From contig CAUJHV010000063.1 of NCBI GenBank assembly GCA_963205115.1, forward strand, positions 61,054 to 125,053: a DNA stretch of 64,000 nucleotides, given 5' to 3'. Under the pieces are notes generated by a model. The model ran no database searches. It saw only the letters and a program-made list of their open reading frames with translations, and was not told the origin of the DNA. The translations under genes were made by a program, and so were the position numbers. This DNA is from Pseudomonadota bacterium. GTDB taxonomy: Bacteria > Pseudomonadota > Gammaproteobacteria > Burkholderiales > Burkholderiaceae_C. Below are positions 58,866 to 64,000 of the stretch, piece by piece (the stretch's first letter is position 1; every line of letters begins with the position of its first letter).

Positions 58866-59348
58866 TCAGCGGGCAGCCGATGCGGCACGCGGCGGGGCGC
58901 CAGGTGCGCGGGTAGGCAAGGCCTGGCGCGGTGGCCGTCCGGCGGCGGCCGGCACGGCGACCATGGTGCCGCGGTTGGCGAGGTAGACGCCGGTCGGGAT
59001 GCGGGCCTTGTCGACGATCTCGGCGCTCGTCAAGTAGGGGCGGGCGGCGATGATGCGATCGGCCTCGGCGTCCTCGATGTACGCCAGCGTTTTCAGTTGC
59101 TCTCGCGTGGCCGAGTTGACATCGATGCGAGGCCGCGGCCGGGGTGCCTGCACCGCCCGCCGTGCCGCACCCGAGGCCACCGTGCCGCCCGGAACCTCCT
59201 GCGCGCCCGAGGCCGCATGCGGAGCCGGCGAGGCCATGGCAAATGCCAGGGCCTCATCCGGTGCGAGCGAGGCGGACAGCAGGCCTGCGGCCAGCAGCAT
59301 GGCGCTGCCGAACCGGTACCCCGTCCCCCACGTGCGAGCCCCTGGCAT
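58866..59348 (-). CDS. Exported helix-hairpin-helix (ComEA-like) protein in the EET operon
   Basis: The 160-residue product has a probable signal peptide (FGSAMLLAAGLLSASLAPDE, cleavage near EALAFA), then a low-complexity linker. A helix-hairpin-helix motif follows: IDVNSATREQLKTLAYIEDA then ADRIIAARPYLTSAEIVDKA. This is the ComEA/T2SK-like arrangement (IDVNTA...LxxLPGI), but the usual glycine hairpin is replaced by YIEDA. The tail is rich in Pro/Arg/Ala. ComEA binds DNA in the periplasm, while here the protein is encoded between two cytochrome genes, so a binding or scaffolding role for the conduit is possible. Confidence 0.75.
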   Translation of the reverse strand: MPGARTWGTGYRFGSAMLLAAGLLSASLAPDEALAFAMASPAPHAASGAQEVPGGTVASGAARRAVQAPRPRPRIDVNSATREQLKTLAYIEDAEADRIIAARPYLTSAEIVDKARIPTGVYLANRGTMVAVPAAAGRPPRQALPTRAPGAPPRAASAAR

Positions 59349-59357
59349 GGCGTCGGC

Positions 59358-62195
59358 CTAGCGCTTGTGGACCGCGCGGATGTCACCCACGCGACCGGAC
59401 TCGTGGCAGACCCCGCAGGTCTCGACCCGTGCCAGCGCGGTGCTGCGCGGTTGGTAGATCGAACCGCCGTTGGACTCGATGTGTGCCCGCGACTGCAGCG
59501 AGTCGTGGCAGGCGAAGCACACCGTGGTCGTCGGCGACGTCACCAGCGTGGTCGCAGCAGCCTCCGTGGTGGTTCCCGTGGCGGCGGCGAAGCTGAAGCC
59601 CGTGCCGTAGGCCTTGTCCAGGTCGAAATACTTCGGCTGGATGGGGTTGGCCCAGGAGGTGCTCTGCGGCGCCGCGAACGTGAAGGCGGTGGTGCTGGTG
59701 CTGGCCAGCGAGCCGCTGAGCGTCGTGCGGTACAGACGGTTCGGCAGCGCGGTGATGGCGCTGGCGGCGCTGTAGTCGTACGTGCCGGGCAGGTGGCAGG
59801 TCTCGCAGTCCTTCAAGACGCCGGGATAGCCGATCTCCCAGTACCCGCCGGTGGCCGCGGGGGTGTGCCAGTTGTACTTCACCGTGCGCTTCGCTCCGCC
59901 GTGGATGGCGTGCACGAAGGCGGTGGAGTCAGCCGACCAGCCGCTGCTGGCGCGGTTCGGGGTGTGGCACCACGAGCAGGTCGTGCCGTCGTTGCGCTGG
60001 CCACCGTGGAAGGCTTCTTCCGTGAACGTGCCCAGCTCCTGGTGGCAGGCGTTGCAGCGCTTGTCTTCGACGATCGCGCGACGTCCGGTATAGCCGGCGG
60101 CGACCTTCTGCGCGTTCGGCGTGACGACCAGCAGGCCGCCGATCTCGTTGGCCGCGCCCACGGGCGAGGCCTTCACCGGGTAGCCGTCGACATTGGTCTG
60201 CGTCAGCGGCAGGGTGGACGTCACGTTGTACGAGTACCCCAGGCCGCCGGTGAGCATGACGGCCCCATCCGGCACCGTGACGCCGGTGAGCGTGGCGGTG
60301 TAGTAGCCGTCGGCATCCGGCCCGGCGAGCGTGCCGGCGCCCGTGCCGGTGGCCTTGCCGTTCCAGATTGTCTTCAGGTAGCCGCTGGCACTGGCATTGA
60401 AGTCGGCCGGCGCGGTGATGCCGTCCTGCGGCACCGCGAAGACAAAGTAGACGCTGGGCGCACCCATGAAGTTGTCCCAGATCTCCTTGTCACCGGTCAG
60501 CGGGCTGGCGGCGGTGTCGGCCAGGACGTTGAGGTCCTTGCGGGCGCCGTTCTGCAGCATGCGGAAGACGATCACCGGGCGCTTGGCGCTGTTGCGCGAG
60601 ACGCTCTTGATGTCATAGCTCACGGCGATGGCGCCGGCCGGCAGGCGTGCCGGGTTGGAGGCGATCCAGGCCGAATTGCTGTTCGCGTTGCCACCGGCCA
60701 CGTGCAGGGCGCTGCCCGCATTGGGCGGCGTGACCGGCAGGTGGTTGCGGTCGATCGTGTCGGGCTTGTGGCACATCGCGCACAACGAATCGTCGGCCTG
60801 CGGGCCCGCCGCATGGGCGAAGCCGGTGGAGCCGATGACACTGGCCTTCAGGCCGGCCCGCGCATCGGCCAGCGTGACGCCGGCACCGGTGGCGAAGTTG
60901 ATGCCGTCATGGCAGGAACCGCAGGCCACCCGACTGGGCATGTTCTTCCAGTTGTCGCCTTGCGCGGTCTTGGCCGTGGACTTGTCGGAACCGTCGTGGC
61001 ACTTGGTGCAGTTGCGCAGGTCCTGCGGATACCCGACGTGGTTGAACGCCAGGCCGCCGTAGTTGTAGTTCTGCTTGCTCAGCGTGTGACCGGCGTGCAG
61101 CTTGTGCACGAAGTTGGACAGGTTGCCCACGGCCCTGCCGTCGACCATGTTGGTCGCGCTGGTGAAGGTGAGCGTGGCGTTGTCCAGCGTGGCGTCGGTG
61201 CGGCCGTACTTGCGTTGCTCGGTGTGGCACATCACGCAGTAGCGGACCTCGTTGCGCGCGCCGCCGTGGAAGCTGGCCGAGGAACTGGAGGCCGTGTCGC
61301 CGGCGATGCCGCCGAGCTTGCGGTGGCACTCCTCGCACTTGGCATTGGCGACGACGTCGCGGCCCGAACTGGCGACGGGCGCGCCCGTGGAGGGCACGAA
61401 GTCGTAGATGGCATCGACCGGGCGGGTCAGCGGCACGCCGGTGGGCGTGGCGGCGAAGGCCGTGCCGGTGGCGGTGTTGGTGCCGGTGCCCGGGGCGTTG
61501 CCGGAGAACTGGATGCTCACGCGGTGCACGCTGGCTGGCGTGTAGCTCAGATCGGTGAGGTCCTTGTCACCGCCCAGCGCGGCCTTGTCGGCGTCGGTCA
61601 TGCTGGTGACGGCCAGCAGCTTCTGGCGCATCGTGGTGATGTCGCGTGCGAAGGTGTATGTGTAGGTGCCGTCGCCGTTGTCAACCAGCGTGCCGGTGTT
61701 GTCGGTCGAAGGACGGGTCGGTGTGGTCGTGGTCGCCGTGGTGGTGACGATGTAGCTGACCCAGCGCGCGGGCGAGCCGTTGACCGCAGGCACCAGCTTG
61801 GCCAGCGAAAAGGCCAGGTTCGGCAGGCTCTTGAGCGTAGTGCCGCTGGTGTTGCCCAGGCCGGCGATGGCCGCGCCATCGACATTCGTGACTTTGAAGT
61901 TCACCACCGGTGCGCCGGCGATGCTGACGCCGGTGACGGTGACCTGCGGCTCCAGCGCCTTCCACGCGGCGATGGACGCGTCGGTGGCCGCCGTGGCGTT
62001 CGAGGCAATCCTGACGGTGGCGCTTCCTGCAGGGCCCGCGGGGCCCGCAGGCCCTGTCGGGCCGGCCGGGCCCGAGGCACCGGTGGAACCCGAGGCGCCG
62101 GTGGTTCCGCCGTCTCCACCGCCACAGGCGGCAAGCATCGATACCAGCAGGCCTGCGGCCAGGCGGTTACGCCAGACGGCGTTCGTGCGCTTCAT
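59358..62195 (-). CDS. OmcA/MtrC family decaheme outer-surface lipoprotein with collagen-like spacer
   Basis: The 945-residue product has a lipoprotein signal (RNRLAAGLLVSMLAACGGG, lipidated Cys24), nine Gly-X-Y triplets (about residues 33-59, including GPAGPTGPAGPAGPAG) and ten CXXCH motifs: CEECH, CVMCH, CTKCH, CGSCH, CAMCH, CNACH, CSWCH, CETCH, CFACH and CGVCH. The two pentaheme groups separated by beta domains match OmcA/MtrC. It is larger than Shewanella MtrC (about 670 residues). It would reduce minerals, humics or electrodes at the surface and receive electrons from MtrA/MtrB. RBS GAGGAG lies before the ATG. First gene of the minus-strand operon, preceded by an FNR-type box. Confidence 0.93.
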   Translation of the reverse strand: MKRTNAVWRNRLAAGLLVSMLAACGGGDGGTTGASGSTGASGPAGPTGPAGPAGPAGSATVRIASNATAATDASIAAWKALEPQVTVTGVSIAGAPVVNFKVTNVDGAAIAGLGNTSGTTLKSLPNLAFSLAKLVPAVNGSPARWVSYIVTTTATTTTPTRPSTDNTGTLVDNGDGTYTYTFARDITTMRQKLLAVTSMTDADKAALGGDKDLTDLSYTPASVHRVSIQFSGNAPGTGTNTATGTAFAATPTGVPLTRPVDAIYDFVPSTGAPVASSGRDVVANAKCEECHRKLGGIAGDTASSSSASFHGGARNEVRYCVMCHTEQRKYGRTDATLDNATLTFTSATNMVDGRAVGNLSNFVHKLHAGHTLSKQNYNYGGLAFNHVGYPQDLRNCTKCHDGSDKSTAKTAQGDNWKNMPSRVACGSCHDGINFATGAGVTLADARAGLKASVIGSTGFAHAAGPQADDSLCAMCHKPDTIDRNHLPVTPPNAGSALHVAGGNANSNSAWIASNPARLPAGAIAVSYDIKSVSRNSAKRPVIVFRMLQNGARKDLNVLADTAASPLTGDKEIWDNFMGAPSVYFVFAVPQDGITAPADFNASASGYLKTIWNGKATGTGAGTLAGPDADGYYTATLTGVTVPDGAVMLTGGLGYSYNVTSTLPLTQTNVDGYPVKASPVGAANEIGGLLVVTPNAQKVAAGYTGRRAIVEDKRCNACHQELGTFTEEAFHGGQRNDGTTCSWCHTPNRASSGWSADSTAFVHAIHGGAKRTVKYNWHTPAATGGYWEIGYPGVLKDCETCHLPGTYDYSAASAITALPNRLYRTTLSGSLASTSTTAFTFAAPQSTSWANPIQPKYFDLDKAYGTGFSFAAATGTTTEAAATTLVTSPTTTVCFACHDSLQSRAHIESNGGSIYQPRSTALARVETCGVCHESGRVGDIRAVHKR

Positions 62196-62303
62196 CGTCG
62201 GTCTCCTCGATTGCCGAATGCAACCCACCGACGATCGGCCCCTCAGCCTTCGCCCGATGGATAGTTCTCCCGCATGAGCCTACGTCTGCCCATGGCGCCG
62301 ACG

Positions 62304-62317
62304 TTGATATAGATCAC
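62304..62317. promoter_or_regulatory. FNR-type box TTGAT-ATAG-ATCAC between mtrC and rquA
   Basis: The palindrome matches TTGAT-N4-ATCAA in 9 of 10 conserved bases. It lies 109 bp from the mtrC-type start (minus strand) and about 170-250 bp from the possible rquA starts (plus strand), so it could control either or both. The gap from 62196 to the rquA start contains no other gene I can support. Confidence 0.7.
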
Positions 62318-62482
62318 TTGCCGACCAGAGGACGAGTGATTGACAGGCCGCCGCCCGACTGCCCATCGCCCGGTGATCTGTTCTGGTGCATGGTCCGATG
62401 CGTGCAGGCAACAGGATTGATGCAGGGCAATGAACATGACGCGTACCACGGCAACATGGTGGGCCGTCGGTCGTGACCCCGG

Positions 62483-63289
62483 GTGATCCCCAGGCAGGCC
62501 GAACCGGCACATCACAACTTCGAGGAGAACAGCATCGCACCTCCAACTGCTGTGGCCAGCCGTGGTGAACACCCGGTGTGCGCGGTCCGTGATCCGGCCG
62601 CCGCCGAGACCTTGCAGATTCCGCGCTACCTCGAGACGGTGTACTGGTGGGCTTATGTGCACCCGAAGGCGGTCAACGTCTTCGAGCGCGAGTGGCTGGT
62701 CAACGCCATCCTCTTCGGCAACTATGCGCGGCTGCGTGACGCCGCCGTGGCCGCACTGGCCGAACCCGGCGCGCCGATCACCGGCCGCACGATGCAGGTC
62801 GCCTGCGTCTACGGCAACCTCACGAACAAGCTGATGTCGCGCCTGGCGCCCGAGGCGCAGCTGGAGGTGGTGGACATCCTGCCGATCCAGCTTCAGAACC
62901 TGCGCGAGAAGATCGCGCCCGATGCGCGTGTGACGCTGCGCCAGGGTGACTCGTCCGCGCTGCCGCATGCCGATGCCAGCGTCGACCAGCTGCTGCTGTT
63001 CTTCCTCTTGCACGAGCAGCCCGAGGCCGTGCGCCGCGCCACGCTGGCCGAGGCCATGCGGGTGGTCAAGCCGGGCGGGCGCATCGTCGTCGTCGACTAC
63101 CACCGGCCTTCGGCCTGGCACCCGCTGCGGCTGCTGATGCGCGGCGTGTTCGGCCGGCTGGAGCCCTACGCCATCGACCTGTGGAAGCAGGAGATCGAGG
63201 ACTTCCTGCCGCCGGCCAACCGGCCGACCACGCGCAGCAAGCGCACCTGGTTCGGCGGGCTGTACCAGATGCTCGTCTGGACCCGCTGA
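62483..63289 (+). CDS. rquA: Rhodoquinone biosynthesis protein RquA
   Basis: The product (up to 268 residues) matches RquA as I recall it: [20 protein letters not shown] then [75 protein letters not shown] and the C-terminal [13 protein letters not shown]. RquA is a SAM-binding homologue of quinone methyltransferases that converts ubiquinone to the aminoquinone rhodoquinone. Rhodoquinone lets bacteria reduce fumarate with low-potential electrons; the frdA gene 19 bp downstream supports this. The start is uncertain: GTG 62483 (track), GTG 62552, or an ATC at 62534 behind a good AGGAG. Confidence 0.85.
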   Translation: MIPRQAEPAHHNFEENSIAPPTAVASRGEHPVCAVRDPAAAETLQIPRYLETVYWWAYVHPKAVNVFEREWLVNAILFGNYARLRDAAVAALAEPGAPITGRTMQVACVYGNLTNKLMSRLAPEAQLEVVDILPIQLQNLREKIAPDARVTLRQGDSSALPHADASVDQLLLFFLLHEQPEAVRRATLAEAMRVVKPGGRIVVVDYHRPSAWHPLRLLMRGVFGRLEPYAIDLWKQEIEDFLPPANRPTTRSKRTWFGGLYQMLVWTR

Positions 63290-63308
63290 CCTCACCCACG
63301 GGGCTTCC

Positions 63309-64000
63309 ATGGAAACCTTTTCTTCCGACGTCGCCATCATCGGCGCGGGCGGTGCGGGGCTGCGCGCGGCCATCGCGATTGCCACGCGCTATCCGCAGCT
63401 GAAGGTGGCGCTGATCTCCAAGGTCTACCCGATGCGCAGCCACACCGTGGCCGCCGAGGGCGGGGCCGCGGCGGTCACGCAGGCGCACGACACGCTCGAG
63501 TACCACTTCAACGACACCGTCAGCGGCGGCGACTGGCTCTGCGAGCAGGACGTCGTCGAAGACTTCGTCGCCCAGTGCCACGACGAGATGGTGCAGATGG
63601 AGCACTGGGGCTGCCCCTGGAGCCGCAAGCCCGATGGCCACGTCAATGTGCGCGCCTTCGGTGGCATGAAGATCGAACGCACGTGGTTTGCCGCGGACAA
63701 GACCGGCTTCCACATGCTGCACACGCTGTTCCAGACGTCCATCCAGTACCCGTCGATCACGCGTTTCGACGAGCACTTCGCGGTCGACCTGATCGTCGAG
63801 GACGGCCGCGCGCAAGGCGTGCTGGCGCTGGAGATCGCCACGGGCGAGTTCCGGCTGATCCAGGCCAAATCCGTCATCATCGCCACCGGCGGGGCGGGGC
63901 GCGTGTTCCGCGAGAACACCAACGGCGGCATCGTCACCGGCGACGGCATGGCGCTGGCCTACCGCCACGGCGTGCCGCTGCGCGACATGGAGTTCGTGCA
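63309..64000 (+). CDS. frdA: Fumarate reductase flavoprotein subunit FrdA, 3' end cut by window edge
   Basis: The visible 230 residues closely follow E. coli FrdA: the FAD-binding start [40 protein letters not shown] (covalent FAD His in SHTVAAEGG), [46 protein letters not shown] and [20 protein letters not shown]. Phrases such as [15 protein letters not shown] are typical of quinol:fumarate reductases rather than succinate dehydrogenases. It would reduce fumarate to succinate in anaerobic respiration with rhodoquinol as donor. frdBCD probably continue past the window. No clear Shine-Dalgarno precedes the ATG at 63309. Confidence 0.92.
   Translation, partial: METFSSDVAIIGAGGAGLRAAIAIATRYPQLKVALISKVYPMRSHTVAAEGGAAAVTQAHDTLEYHFNDTVSGGDWLCEQDVVEDFVAQCHDEMVQMEHWGCPWSRKPDGHVNVRAFGGMKIERTWFAADKTGFHMLHTLFQTSIQYPSITRFDEHFAVDLIVEDGRAQGVLALEIATGEFRLIQAKSVIIATGGAGRVFRENTNGGIVTGDGMALAYRHGVPLRDMEFV

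Noticed and set aside
57812-62195. Iron-oxidation (MtoAB/PioAB) interpretation of the locus
   Set aside because: Not excluded, but the presence of an OmcA/MtrC-type surface decaheme and neighbouring fumarate reductase favours outward electron flow.
58674-62264. 1196-aa plus-strand ORF opposite the cytochrome operon
   Set aside because: It is an antisense shadow of GC-rich codons: low-complexity Arg/Gly/Ala/Val sequence without motifs. The opposite strand holds decaheme proteins with signal peptides and ordered heme motifs.
63309-64000. Succinate dehydrogenase SdhA as the call for the last gene
   Set aside because: The visible motifs follow FrdA ([32 protein letters not shown]) more closely, and the rquA neighbour supports fumarate reduction. 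The remaining subunits would settle it.

Overview
The window is 64 kb of GC-rich chromosome with dense, short-spaced genes. The gene content (Bug-type tripartite tricarboxylate transporter receptors, an Anbu-type proteasome homologue, a PEP-CTERM protein, DarP/YjgA, close matches to beta/gamma-proteobacterial housekeeping proteins) points to a betaproteobacterium of the order Burkholderiales, probably near the Comamonadaceae/Sphaerotilaceae. This assignment is inference. I saw no rRNA, tRNA, CRISPR array, insertion sequence or prophage.

Layout. (1) 1-6.6 kb, housekeeping: an unknown conserved protein cut by the window edge, pmbA, darP, mog, cysE, a small membrane-anchored secreted protein, trmJ and suhB, with a 75-bp tandem hairpin repeat upstream of cysE. 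(2) 6.8-9.6 kb: a PEP-CTERM protein and a diheme/triheme cytochrome c pair. (3) 9.7-16.6 kb: mutS, a two-gene ABC-2 exporter, an Anbu protease with a translationally coupled alpha/beta hydrolase. (4) 16.7-23.7 kb: an aspartoacylase-like deacylase divergent from a five-gene Opp/Dpp-type peptide importer. (5) 23.8-27.9 kb, minus strand: a phosphoethanolamine-transferase-like enzyme, a membrane spermidine-synthase-like protein and a separate membrane half-protein, all overlapping. (6) 28.2-41.4 kb, plus strand: a fatty-acid/acyl-CoA catabolism island (FadB-like, M20 peptidase, thiolase, acyl-CoA dehydrogenase, esterases, two SDRs, PaaI thioesterase, MDR reductase, ElaA) behind a perfect palindrome that looks like a TetR-family operator. 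(7) 41.5-48.4 kb: two unknown envelope genes behind an 11-bp-period direct-repeat box, a DUF938 methyltransferase, a TIR-TM-TPR protein, and a Bug-sulfatase-Bug set. (8) 48.6-52.5 kb: glpK and an acetyl-CoA hydrolase/CoA-transferase fused to a GNAT domain. (9) 52.7-64 kb: the most interesting part, an extracellular electron transfer (EET) locus followed by rhodoquinone and fumarate-reductase genes.

How region 9 may work. The plus-strand operon encodes a periplasmic monoheme cytochrome, a nonaheme cytochrome with a C-terminal membrane anchor and a four-helix cytochrome b. It converges, across a strong hairpin, on a minus-strand operon encoding an OmcA/MtrC-type decaheme lipoprotein, a ComEA-like helix-hairpin-helix protein, an MtrA/DmsE-type decaheme, an MtrB/PioB porin and a 70-aa membrane protein. 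Divergent from the latter are rquA (rhodoquinone biosynthesis) and frdA (fumarate reductase flavoprotein, cut by the window end). Near-perfect FNR-type boxes (9 of 10 conserved bases each) lie upstream of the monoheme gene and between mtrC and rquA. The inferred picture is an oxygen-controlled anaerobic respiratory island. The low-potential quinone rhodoquinone could serve both fumarate reduction and, through a CymA-independent b-type/nonaheme quinol oxidase, electron export through an MtrCAB conduit. The individual families are known. Their combination and the role of the extra genes are the parts worth testing.
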